Part shown: in pieces, positions 1 to 7,277 of the stretch
How the letters are laid out: each line of letters opens with the position of its first letter
Numbering within the stretch: position 1 is the first letter of the stretch
Position numbers and translations under genes: made by a program
Origin: Euryarchaeota archaeon TMED99
Lineage (GTDB): Archaea > Thermoplasmatota > Poseidoniia > Poseidoniales > Poseidoniaceae
NCBI GenBank assembly: GCA_002170315.2
Contig: NHFA02000018.1
Coordinates: 5,182 to 45,066, forward strand
Length of the DNA stretch: 39,885 bases
Direction of reading: 5' to 3'
Notes under the pieces: model-generated
Told to the model about the DNA's origin: nothing
The model's database searches: none
The model's input: only the letters and a program-made list of their open reading frames with translations

Positions 1-260
1 AGACCTTGAGAACCTTCAGATAACGATTTGAGAACTTCAAGAACTGAACCTGTATGCTCGCCATCTATCGAATCCATCCAATCGAGGACTTCGGCTTCAC
101 AATCAATATCAAAAGCACGCTTTAGCCTTGAATCGTATGCGGGCCTCTGGCCTCGGAATGAGCCCTTTTCCATACCTTGGTAAAGCTGTTTCCATGATTG
201 ATGAAGAAGGTGTTTCAAACACGGTTCATCAACAAGAAGCAGAACCATGTCGATGCCCAT
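1..260 (-). CDS. Hypothetical protein, 5' part only (runs off left edge)
   Basis: An open frame runs from an ATG at 260 leftward to the window edge without a stop, giving about 86 residues beginning MGIDMVLLLVDEP. The composition is ordinary soluble protein, rich in Leu, Asp, Glu and Lys, with no membrane segment and no motif I recognise. The frame stays open upstream of the ATG to a TGA near 325, and that extra part (LHYLADDIKRHGLLDSI) also looks coding-like, so an upstream non-ATG start such as the TTG near 269 is possible. No Shine-Dalgarno motif precedes the ATG. The gene is divergent from the DRG GTPase at 393. Function unknown; that it is a gene at all rests on the open frame and plausible composition. 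Confidence 0.5.
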   Translation of the reverse strand, partial: MGIDMVLLLVDEPCLKHLLHQSWKQLYQGMEKGSFRGQRPAYDSRLKRAFDIDCEAEVLDWMDSIDGEHTGSVLEVLKSLSEGSQG

Positions 261-392
261 GATTGAATCCAAAAGGCCGTGTCGTTTGATGTCATCGGCG
301 AGGTAATGAAGATTTGAAAGCAGTCAATCTACTGATTCAAGAGAAGAGCATTCAAGAAGAACGGTTCACCCGAGGCACATGGAGGCTTTGTA

Positions 393-1508
393 ATGGCGAC
401 AATTAAGGAGCAGATCGAATTGATCCGCGCTGAAATTGACAAGACGCAAAAAAACAAGGCCACAAATGCCCACATTGGGAAACTCAAAGCAAAGATTGCA
501 CAGTTGAAAATTAAGGAAGAGAAGGCCCATGCGCACTCCAAAGCAAGTGGTGGCGGAAAAGGCTTCGAAGTAAAAAAATCAGGCGATGCTACCGTCGCTT
601 TGGTCGGTTTTCCATCCGTGGGTAAATCAACTTTAATTTCGAAAGTTACCGATGCCCACTCTGAAGCTGCTGGTTATGCATTTACAACGCTCACCTGTAT
701 TCCTGGAGTTATGGAACACCGTGGCGCTAAAATTCAGATTCTCGATTTACCTGGTCTCATCAAAGGTGCCGCAGAAGGCAAAGGAAGAGGAAGGGAAATT
801 CTCAATGTTATTCGAAGTGCAGATATGGTACTGTATATCGTCGACCCTTTCCAAGATGCACACTTCAATGTCCTGCATCGTGAATTACACAATGCAGGTT
901 TAAGACTCAATGAGACCAAACCTCCGGTATTCATCAAGCGAACTGAGCGAGGGGGAATCGATGTTCGAACAACGGTTGAACAAACGCACCTCAGTCATGA
1001 AGAAATGAGTGAAATTATCCGCTCCTTTGGATATACCTCGGCAATTGTTACACTTCGAAACGACACTACAGCAGAGCAAATTGTCGATTGCTTAGCAGAA
1101 AATAGAATCTATGAAAAAGCAGTTATTGCCATCAACAAAATCGATATTGCAACCGAGGAAGAACTCGTTCGCTCACGCAAGGCTCTTCCTGAGAATTGGC
1201 CAGTCATGCGCATTTCTGCGTTCAAGGACATCGGTCTTGATGAATTAAAGGATTTCATCTATGACAACCTTGGATTTATGAGAGTCTTTTTGAAGCCACA
1301 AGGCCAAGATGCAGATTTAGAAGAACCTCTGATTGTCAAGGATGACTCTACGGTTCAGCACATCTGTAACAAACTGCACAGAGACTTCGTGAGAAAGTTT
1401 CGATTTGCACGTGTCAAAGGCCCAAGTGCAAAGTTTGATTGGCAGCGGGTTGGATTAGACCATCTGCTCAAAGATGGAGATTTACTCACCATCGTTGTTC
1501 GACGCTGA
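393..1508 (+). CDS. DRG-family (OBG-type) TGS-domain GTPase
   Basis: A translation-associated GTPase of the developmentally regulated GTP-binding (DRG/Rbg) family, universal in archaea and eukaryotes. Residues 1-60 form a charged helical N-terminus. The G domain shows G1 GFPSVGKST at 72-80, G3 DLPG at 118-121 followed by the glycine- and basic-rich stretch typical of OBG proteins, and G4 NKID at 248-251. A TGS domain occupies roughly 295-371. The length of 371 aa is usual for archaeal DRG. The start at 393 is supported by GGAGG a few bases upstream. Family members bind GTP and associate with ribosomes; no DFRP-like partner gene is adjacent. The gene ends directly against the convergent SufT-like gene. 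Family assignment is secure; the physiological role is less so. Confidence 0.95.
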   Translation: MATIKEQIELIRAEIDKTQKNKATNAHIGKLKAKIAQLKIKEEKAHAHSKASGGGKGFEVKKSGDATVALVGFPSVGKSTLISKVTDAHSEAAGYAFTTLTCIPGVMEHRGAKIQILDLPGLIKGAAEGKGRGREILNVIRSADMVLYIVDPFQDAHFNVLHRELHNAGLRLNETKPPVFIKRTERGGIDVRTTVEQTHLSHEEMSEIIRSFGYTSAIVTLRNDTTAEQIVDCLAENRIYEKAVIAINKIDIATEEELVRSRKALPENWPVMRISAFKDIGLDELKDFIYDNLGFMRVFLKPQGQDADLEEPLIVKDDSTVQHICNKLHRDFVRKFRFARVKGPSAKFDWQRVGLDHLLKDGDLLTIVVRR

Positions 1509-1826
1509 TCAATCCCAAATACCCATATCCATTCGAGCATCTTCTGTTGCATGGATTTTCGGGTCCCAGCGAGGCGCCCAAACCAAATTGATATGGACGC
1601 TTTCAAGACCTTCAGTTTGAAGCGCTGCCCGGTGGGCTGCAGCCATAATTTCAGGTGCAGCAGGACAACCTGGGGATGTGAGTGTCAAATCGATTTCAGC
1701 ATGAAGGAGTTCATCTTTGGTTTCAAAACGGACATCGTACACAAGACCAAGTTCGACGATGGATAATTCCAATTCAGGGTCTTCAACTTCATCCAACTGC
1801 GTCATCACATCTTCTTTTTTCACCAT
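1509..1826 (-). CDS. MIP18/SufT-like (DUF59) Fe-S assembly factor
   Basis: A 105-aa protein that is essentially one DUF59 (MIP18/PaaD/SufT-like) domain. Visible family features are DPELELSIVELGLVYDV at 16-32 and the loop LTSPGCPAAPEI with the conserved Cys54. Members act late in Fe-S cluster assembly or transfer, in bacteria as SufT and in eukaryotes as CIAO2. Here it is the last gene of the suf operon, 9 bases after sufE, which supports that role by context. The start ATG at 1826 makes a full-length domain. Its stop lies immediately next to the stop of the convergent DRG gene, leaving no room for an independent terminator. The precise target proteins cannot be inferred. Confidence 0.9.
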   Translation of the reverse strand: MVKKEDVMTQLDEVEDPELELSIVELGLVYDVRFETKDELLHAEIDLTLTSPGCPAAPEIMAAAHRAALQTEGLESVHINLVWAPRWDPKIHATEDARMDMGIWD

Positions 1827-1835
1827 TCAAACACC

Positions 1836-2246
1836 TCATACGAAATTGCGAATCTCTCCCATGACTTTGTCGAACATATTTCTGAAACCATTCGAACGAC
1901 TTGGAGAGAGTGAATTGAGAACACCCATCTCTTCAGCGAAATCGGGTGATAAGAGTAAGGCTTGGGCAGGAGCACTGCCATTGATGGCAAGCGTCAAAAT
2001 CCCCATGAGTCCTTGAACGAGTTTTGCATCTGCTCCTGAAAGCAAAAGAACTTTGCCATCCTGTAAATCAACATGGACATGGGCTTCAGATTGGCAGCCC
2101 TGAACCTTGGTTTGCGAGGTCCACTGGTCATGAGGAAAAGGAACAACCTCATCAGCCATATCAAAGACCATTTCAAGGCGTTCCATTTTATCATCGACTT
2201 CTTGAAATTCTTCGATTAATTCAGTTAAGGCCTCTGGATACGTCAT
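1836..2246 (-). CDS. sufE: SufE-like cysteine desulfuration protein
   Basis: A 136-aa SufE-family protein. SufE accepts persulfide sulfur from the desulfurase SufS and carries it to the SufBCD scaffold. The acceptor cysteine is visible in VQGCQSEAHV at Cys51, the same position as in the E. coli protein. The N-terminal helical segment and the C-terminal part with SPSRSNGF also match the family. The ATG at 2246 overlaps the sufS stop as ATGA, so translation is probably coupled to SufS, its direct partner. SufE is typical of bacterial SUF systems and less common in archaea, where minimal SufBC predominates. Assignment is secure from sequence and context. Confidence 0.93.
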   Translation of the reverse strand: MTYPEALTELIEEFQEVDDKMERLEMVFDMADEVVPFPHDQWTSQTKVQGCQSEAHVHVDLQDGKVLLLSGADAKLVQGLMGILTLAINGSAPAQALLLSPDFAEEMGVLNSLSPSRSNGFRNMFDKVMGEIRNFV

Positions 2247-3445
2247 CCGAACCTCTCCGTGATTTCTTTGAGTTGAGCAACGAAATTCTCTGCCTCTTCC
2301 ATGGTATTATACAAGTAAAACGAAGCGCGAACCGTTCCGTTAATACCAAGCCGATGGAGCAAAGGTTGTGCACAATGGTGGCCTGTTCGAACGGCAAATC
2401 CACGAGAATCCAACAGGTGGGCTAAATCTTCGCTGTGGATAGAGGGATGAAGAAAAGAAACGACTGCACTGTCTTTTTCCTCATGGCGGCCGTAAACAGG
2501 GATATTCATCTCTCGTAATTGTTCAGCGACCCAACGTGCAATATCGATTAACCTCTTATGCTCCTTTTCCAAATCAAGTTCTGCCATCCAATCAAATGCA
2601 GCACACCAGCCAATAGCTTCAGCGATTCGAGGAGTACCTGCTTCGAATTTGTGTTCATTGGTTTGATAGGTTGACCCTGTGGTCGTAACAGTCTCGATCA
2701 TATCTCCTCCACCCATGAATGGCTGCATCGTTTCAAACACTTCAGCATCGACAAGCAGAGCTCCAATTCCAGTTGGACCGCACATTTTGTGAGCGGAAAA
2801 AGCCATGAAATCAGCACCTGAATCTATGAAATCGATGCGTTCATGAGGCACGCCTTGAGCAGCATCAATCAAGACCAATGCCCCGTTTGAATGAGCCAAT
2901 TGAATAATATCTTCTAATGGATTGCGAACGCCTAAAACATTGGAAGTATGAACAACACAAACGAGTTTCGCCCCCTCAAGTGATGCAGCATATACATCCA
3001 TGTCAAGGGTGAAATCCTCCATAACAGGAACATACCTCAACTCAACCTTACGTTCATCTGCTAACATTTGCCAAGGCACGATATCGGAATGGTGTTCCAT
3101 TTCTGTGAGAACAATCACATCACCTTCGACAAGGTTTGCCCGACCCCATGCATGAGCGACCAAATTAATCGCTTCAGTGGTGCCACTTGTAAGAACGGCG
3201 CGTTCTGCATTGAACCAATGTTTCAATCGTTGGCGGCACGACTCATAGCCTTCAGTCGCTTCACCAGCGAGTGTATGGACTGCTCTGTGGACATTGGCAT
3301 TGGAAGAGGTATAGTAGTCATTCATCGCATCTAAGACAACCTGAGGTTTCTGAGTTGTCGCAGCATTATCCAAATAAATCAAGGGAAATCCATTGACTTC
3401 ACGCTTGAGGATTGGAAAATCATCACGTATTGCCACTTTGTTCAC
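2243..3445 (-). CDS. sufS: Cysteine desulfurase SufS
   Basis: A 400-aa PLP-dependent class V aminotransferase-fold enzyme that removes sulfur from L-cysteine as an enzyme-bound persulfide, giving alanine. The PLP lysine is K220 in FSAHKMCGPTG, and the catalytic cysteine is C358 in RTGHHCAQP, the form found in SufS (group II) rather than IscS. YLDNAATTQKP near residue 24 is the usual N-terminal signature. The start is a GTG overlapping the sufD stop as GTGA. The gene sits between sufD and sufE, matching sulfur flow SufS to SufE to SufB. Length and all key residues are normal. Confidence 0.96.
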   Translation of the reverse strand: MNKVAIRDDFPILKREVNGFPLIYLDNAATTQKPQVVLDAMNDYYTSSNANVHRAVHTLAGEATEGYESCRQRLKHWFNAERAVLTSGTTEAINLVAHAWGRANLVEGDVIVLTEMEHHSDIVPWQMLADERKVELRYVPVMEDFTLDMDVYAASLEGAKLVCVVHTSNVLGVRNPLEDIIQLAHSNGALVLIDAAQGVPHERIDFIDSGADFMAFSAHKMCGPTGIGALLVDAEVFETMQPFMGGGDMIETVTTTGSTYQTNEHKFEAGTPRIAEAIGWCAAFDWMAELDLEKEHKRLIDIARWVAEQLREMNIPVYGRHEEKDSAVVSFLHPSIHSEDLAHLLDSRGFAVRTGHHCAQPLLHRLGINGTVRASFYLYNTMEEAENFVAQLKEITERFG

Positions 3446-4482
3446 CTCTTCAATTCACATTCAAGGTGAACAGTGAGCCTGGTCCTCATTTCTTCTGTAA
3501 GGTACTTATTTGAAATATTCGAAAACGCATTGAGTAAAAATCCGTTGACAATAAGGGCTTTGGATTCGTCCGGATTTAGCCCTCTTGACATCAAATAATG
3601 CATTTGATTGAGATCAACCGGAGCGCTTGCAGCTCCATGTGCAGCAGACACATCATCTGCGAGAACTTCGAGTTCAGGTATTGCTTCTGCTCTCGCTTTT
3701 TCTGAAAGAAGGAGATTACGGAAAACTTGAGACGCATCGGATTTATTGGCACCTTCAGCGATGGTAAGCAATCCGGTTCCGATGAAGTGACTGTTCCCTG
3801 AACAAGCAGAATTCATGACTAAATCGGAATTGGTGTGGCCGTGAAGGTGGTGGATTTCGACATGCTCATCGTCATGTCGAGAGCCTACTGCATTGACTGT
3901 AACGGACTGACGAATAGTTGAACCAGTACCGTTGAGAGTACTTCTCAAGTCGGATTTACAACGGAATCCACCAATTGAAAGGGTGGCATGTTCAAGTTCA
4001 GCGTCTCTTTCAACGGTCCAATCTTCACAACGAAGGAATTTGGTATTCGAATCAAGTTCATTGATGAATCCGAAGGAAAGTTGAGTATTCGGATGGACTT
4101 TACCTGTCAAGTGAATACCAACCCATTCAGGCTCGCCCGAAAGATGAATGATAACAATGCCAGATGCTTTCACGTCAAGGTGTAAGTGTCCAACAGCAAT
4201 ATGACCGGATGCTCGAGCATCGATATGAATCGGCTCGGAACTTTCTGTGATGACTAAACGGTTGCATGAGCCACCTGCTGATTGCAAAAAAGCCCGAGCG
4301 ATATCGTCATGTGAATCTTTGGAATGCGGTATTGTCTCGAGGTTGTGGGCGCCGTTAAGAGTGAAAATCACATCATCGGCATCCGGAACATCCGCAACAG
4401 AACTAGGGTGGATTCGAGGCCAAGGAGTGTAGCGCCACAAATGTTCTGAACGAGGTGGGATTGCCATCTGCTGATAGTTCAT
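3442..4482 (-). CDS. sufD: SufD, Fe-S scaffold complex subunit
   Basis: A 346-aa SufB/SufD-family protein, shorter than SufB, placed between sufB and sufS. The C-terminal segment [20 protein letters not shown] and the following [11 protein letters not shown] correspond to the SufD signature, including the HGA histidine region. The middle is the expected beta-helix with many short hydrophobic strands. SufD partners SufB, and the dimer is driven by SufC to build Fe-S clusters. The N-terminal part is short compared with bacterial SufD. Its ATG at 4482 overlaps the sufB stop (ATGA) and follows GGAGGG. The SufB/SufD distinction rests on operon order and length. Confidence 0.92.
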   Translation of the reverse strand: MNYQQMAIPPRSEHLWRYTPWPRIHPSSVADVPDADDVIFTLNGAHNLETIPHSKDSHDDIARAFLQSAGGSCNRLVITESSEPIHIDARASGHIAVGHLHLDVKASGIVIIHLSGEPEWVGIHLTGKVHPNTQLSFGFINELDSNTKFLRCEDWTVERDAELEHATLSIGGFRCKSDLRSTLNGTGSTIRQSVTVNAVGSRHDDEHVEIHHLHGHTNSDLVMNSACSGNSHFIGTGLLTIAEGANKSDASQVFRNLLLSEKARAEAIPELEVLADDVSAAHGAASAPVDLNQMHYLMSRGLNPDESKALIVNGFLLNAFSNISNKYLTEEMRTRLTVHLECELKR

Positions 4483-5885
4483 CCAATGGAGCCCTCCATT
4501 TCCAATTCGAGTAATTTATTCAATTCAACGGCGTATTCCATCGGGAGTTCTCTGGTAAAGGGTTCAAAGAATCCATTGACAATCAAGCCCATTGCTTCAT
4601 CTTCGGTAAATCCACGACTCATCAGGTAGAACAGTTGCCCGCTGGATACTTTGGATACGCTCGCTTCATGCTCCAAATCCGATGTTGAATTACCAATTTC
4701 CATCGTTGGATAGGTGTCTGAGCGCGAGTCTTCATCGAGAATGAGTGCGTCGCAGACAACTTTTGAACGGCATCCAGTTGACTTCGGTGTGACTTGGAGT
4801 AGCCCACGGTATGAAGATCGACCTCCATCTTTCGAAATAGATTTTGAGAGAATGTTCGAAGTCGTATTCGAGGCGAGGTGGTGAACTTTCGCACCTGTGT
4901 CTTGGTGTTGTCCTTTTCCAGCATAGGCGACTGAGATGACTTCAGCATGGGCACCTTCGCCTTTGAGAAGAACCGATGGATATTTCATGGTTAATTTCGA
5001 ACCAATGTTTCCGTCAACCCACTCAACGGTAGCGTTTTTGTGAGCAACCGCACGCTTGGTAACGAGGTTGTAGACATTGCTTGACCAATTTTGAACGGTC
5101 GAGTAACGAATCTTCGCACCTTCCATTGCAATGAGTTCAACAACTGCTGAATGCAATGAATCGGTGGAATAACTTGGCGCAGTACAGCCTTCAACGTAAT
5201 GAACAGTACTGCCTTCATCAGCGATGATGAGTGTTCGTTCAAATTGACCCATGTTCTTCGCATTGATGCGGAAATATGCCTGAACTGGCATCTCGACACT
5301 TACACCCTTTGGAATGTAGAGGAAAGAGCCTCCGGACCAAACAGCGGTATTGAGAGCAGAAAATTTGTTATCACTGTGCGGAATGACTGTACCGAAGTAT
5401 TTTTTGACAAGTTCAGGATACTGCTTGAGACCTGAATCCATATCCAAGAAAATAACGCCTTGTTCTTCGAGGTCTTCACGTATCGAGTGATAGACGGCTT
5501 CCGACTCATACTGAGCGGTAACTCCACCGAGCCATTTCTGCTCAGCTTCAGGAATTCCCAATCTGTCAAAAGTATTTTTGATATCGTCTGGAACTTCATC
5601 CCAAGATTTCTCAGTCTTGTCGGAAGAACGCAAGAAATAAGTGATATTCTCGAAATCAATCATGTTAAGCAGGTCACAGTTCCCCCACTCTGGCATAACT
5701 CTATCAGCAAAGTGTCGAAAAGCCTTGACTCGGATTTCAGTCATCCATTCCGGCTCATCTTTGAGTTCCGAAATATCACGGACCACTTGTTCTGAAAGAC
5801 CTTTGTCGAATCGAATGGTCGAGTTTTCAGGGTCATGGAATCCATAGCGATAATCACCAATGAGTTCTTGCGTTTCATCCGACAT
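4479..5885 (-). CDS. sufB: SufB, Fe-S cluster scaffold
   Basis: A 468-aa SufB, the main scaffold of the SufBCD complex on which clusters are assembled. Strong family segments include the C-terminal [20 protein letters not shown], the following [13 protein letters not shown], and the terminal EMEGSIG, all close to the Gram-positive/archaeal type of SufB. As in those proteins, the site equivalent to E. coli Cys405 reads MEIGNS rather than ECRNN. The frame stays open to a TTG at 5900, but the ATG at 5885 is chosen because it is preceded by GAGGTG at a 7-base spacing, and the family N-terminus ([20 protein letters not shown]) begins there. The Shine-Dalgarno overlaps the sufC stop. Confidence 0.96.
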   Translation of the reverse strand: MSDETQELIGDYRYGFHDPENSTIRFDKGLSEQVVRDISELKDEPEWMTEIRVKAFRHFADRVMPEWGNCDLLNMIDFENITYFLRSSDKTEKSWDEVPDDIKNTFDRLGIPEAEQKWLGGVTAQYESEAVYHSIREDLEEQGVIFLDMDSGLKQYPELVKKYFGTVIPHSDNKFSALNTAVWSGGSFLYIPKGVSVEMPVQAYFRINAKNMGQFERTLIIADEGSTVHYVEGCTAPSYSTDSLHSAVVELIAMEGAKIRYSTVQNWSSNVYNLVTKRAVAHKNATVEWVDGNIGSKLTMKYPSVLLKGEGAHAEVISVAYAGKGQHQDTGAKVHHLASNTTSNILSKSISKDGGRSSYRGLLQVTPKSTGCRSKVVCDALILDEDSRSDTYPTMEIGNSTSDLEHEASVSKVSSGQLFYLMSRGFTEDEAMGLIVNGFFEPFTRELPMEYAVELNKLLELEMEGSIG

Positions 5886-5896
5886 ATCTACACACC

Positions 5897-6652
5897 TCAA
5901 GCAGCAACATCAAGCCATTCATATCCTTTATCTTCGAGACGAAGAGCGAGTTCAGGTCCACCTGTTTTAACGATTACACCATCAATCATGGCGTGAACAA
6001 AGTCGGGCTTGACAAGATCAAGCAGTCGTTGATAGTGTGTAATGATGAGGCACCCCGAATTGACAGCAACTTCATTGATTCCTTGGGCGACAATTCGCAG
6101 AGCATCGATGTCTAAACCAGAGTCTGTTTCATCAAGCAGTGCAAGATGAGGCTGAAGTAAAAGCATCTGCAAAATCTCAAGGCGCTTCTTTTCTCCCCCA
6201 CTGAATCCATCGTTTACATAACGAGAAAGAAAACTCTTATCCATCGATAATTGCTCCATAGCAGCTGTTAATTCTTTACGGAAAGCACGGCCCTTTGGAG
6301 GCTCTTCACGCACAGATGCAACAGATTTTTTGAGGAAAGTTCCGACTTGAACCCCCGGTATTGATGCAGGGTATTGAAATGACAGAAACATACCGGCTCT
6401 GGCTCGCTCAAAAACTTCGAGTTCTTCCAAAGGTTGGCCTTGGTAAAAGATGCGCCCCTCGGTGATTTCATAGGCCGGATGACCCATGACCACGTTGGCT
6501 AAAGTTGACTTTCCAGCACCGTTTCGGCCCATTACAGCGTGAATCTCTCCTCGATTGATGGTAAGGTTTACTCCTTTGAGAATTGGAGTTCCTTCAACTT
6601 GGACATGGAGATTTTCGACGCGTAAGATTTCGTCTACCATACCCTCACCCAT
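5897..6652 (-). CDS. sufC: SufC, ABC-type ATPase of the SUF scaffold
   Basis: The ATPase of the SufBCD complex, a soluble ABC protein whose ATP-driven dimerisation reshapes SufB/SufD. Walker [10 protein letters not shown], the signature [10 protein letters not shown] and Walker B plus D-loop [12 protein letters not shown] are all present; the LDETDSGLD form is characteristic of SufC. The frame opens with a TTG at 6679, but the ATG at 6652 follows GAGGGG and gives 251 aa, the usual size. A further ATG at 6640 is possible. A TTGATAAA stretch at about 6672-6679 lies roughly 26 bases upstream of the ATG and could be a TATA box. It is the first gene of the operon and divergent from the NifU-like gene. 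Confidence 0.95.
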   Translation of the reverse strand: MGEGMVDEILRVENLHVQVEGTPILKGVNLTINRGEIHAVMGRNGAGKSTLANVVMGHPAYEITEGRIFYQGQPLEELEVFERARAGMFLSFQYPASIPGVQVGTFLKKSVASVREEPPKGRAFRKELTAAMEQLSMDKSFLSRYVNDGFSGGEKKRLEILQMLLLQPHLALLDETDSGLDIDALRIVAQGINEVAVNSGCLIITHYQRLLDLVKPDFVHAMIDGVIVKTGGPELALRLEDKGYEWLDVAA

Positions 6653-6723
6653 ATACCCCTCGCGTAACTCCTTTATCAAGTGGTGTAATCATGCCCCACA
6701 CAGATACACTGAACTGCACGACC

Positions 6724-6739
6724 TGAATACTAGTATTCA
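6724..6739. promoter_or_regulatory. Perfect 16-bp palindrome between divergent sufC and NifU-like genes
   Basis: TGAATACTAGTATTCA is identical to its reverse complement over all 16 bases. It lies 72 bases upstream of the chosen sufC start and 25 bases upstream of the NifU-like ATG, in the only intergenic gap between the two Fe-S assembly units. Size and symmetry fit a site for a dimeric regulator, and the position would allow repression of the NifU-like promoter. That it controls iron-sulfur genes is inference from location. It does not match a DtxR or IscR consensus I can recall. Confidence 0.5.
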
Positions 6740-6764
6740 AGAAGAAGAGGAGGGAGCGTTGAGC

Positions 6765-7223
6765 ATGACCGACGATGAACTGGTTGCCAAATATGCTGCC
6801 GAAGCAAAAGCAGCGATGTCAACTGAAGCAAAGCGTCGAATTGACGAGTTAACCGACCCGGTAGAAGAGCAACGCCTTCGTTCTACTTCTCTCCTCAACA
6901 TGATAGGAACCAACGAGTTTGTGCCTGCACTTCTTGCCCGTTTAGGGGATGTCCGTGCAGCGCTTGATGGGCACGGTGGCGGCATTGCGGTTTCTTCTCT
7001 TGATTGGGGTGAATCCAATGCTTCTGAACTGGATTTAGTTCTGGATTTAACCGGTGCTTGCCTTTCATGTGGAGCGGCTCCTGGAACCCTCGAGGGTGTG
7101 AAAACGGACTTGGAGGCAGATGAAGAAATCTGCCGGATCCGATTTTCCTCTGCTTTACTCGATACGTTTGATGAGTTAGGACGAGAATTTATTCTTGCCC
7201 ATGGTGCTGTAGAATTTGTGTAA
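6765..7223 (+). CDS. NifU C-terminal-domain-like Fe-S scaffold protein
   Basis: A 152-aa protein. Residues 1-50 are a charged helical N-terminus, and roughly 52-130 resemble the NifU C-terminal (Nfu) domain: an opening helix with LLARLGDVRAALDGHGGGIA, then LDLTGACLSCGAAPGTLEGV with the CxxC pair C99/C102. In Nfu proteins this pair binds a [4Fe-4S] cluster for delivery to apoproteins. The start ATG at 6765 follows GGAGGGA; the open frame extends further upstream across sufC but lacks signals. It is transcribed away from sufC, so the two units could share one regulator. The next gene, archaeosine TGT, lies close downstream; a functional link is not evident. The long N-terminus is unusual for the family. 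Confidence 0.82.
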   Translation: MTDDELVAKYAAEAKAAMSTEAKRRIDELTDPVEEQRLRSTSLLNMIGTNEFVPALLARLGDVRAALDGHGGGIAVSSLDWGESNASELDLVLDLTGACLSCGAAPGTLEGVKTDLEADEEICRIRFSSALLDTFDELGREFILAHGAVEFV

Positions 7224-7277
7224 AGATGAATCCTTTGAATGGATGGTTTGAAAGACACGGATGAAGGGGTTGATACT

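Noticed and set aside
6555-6764. Longer start for the NifU-like protein across the sufC 5' end
   Set aside because: The extension is antisense to sufC and unlike any NifU; GGAGGGA marks the ATG at 6765.
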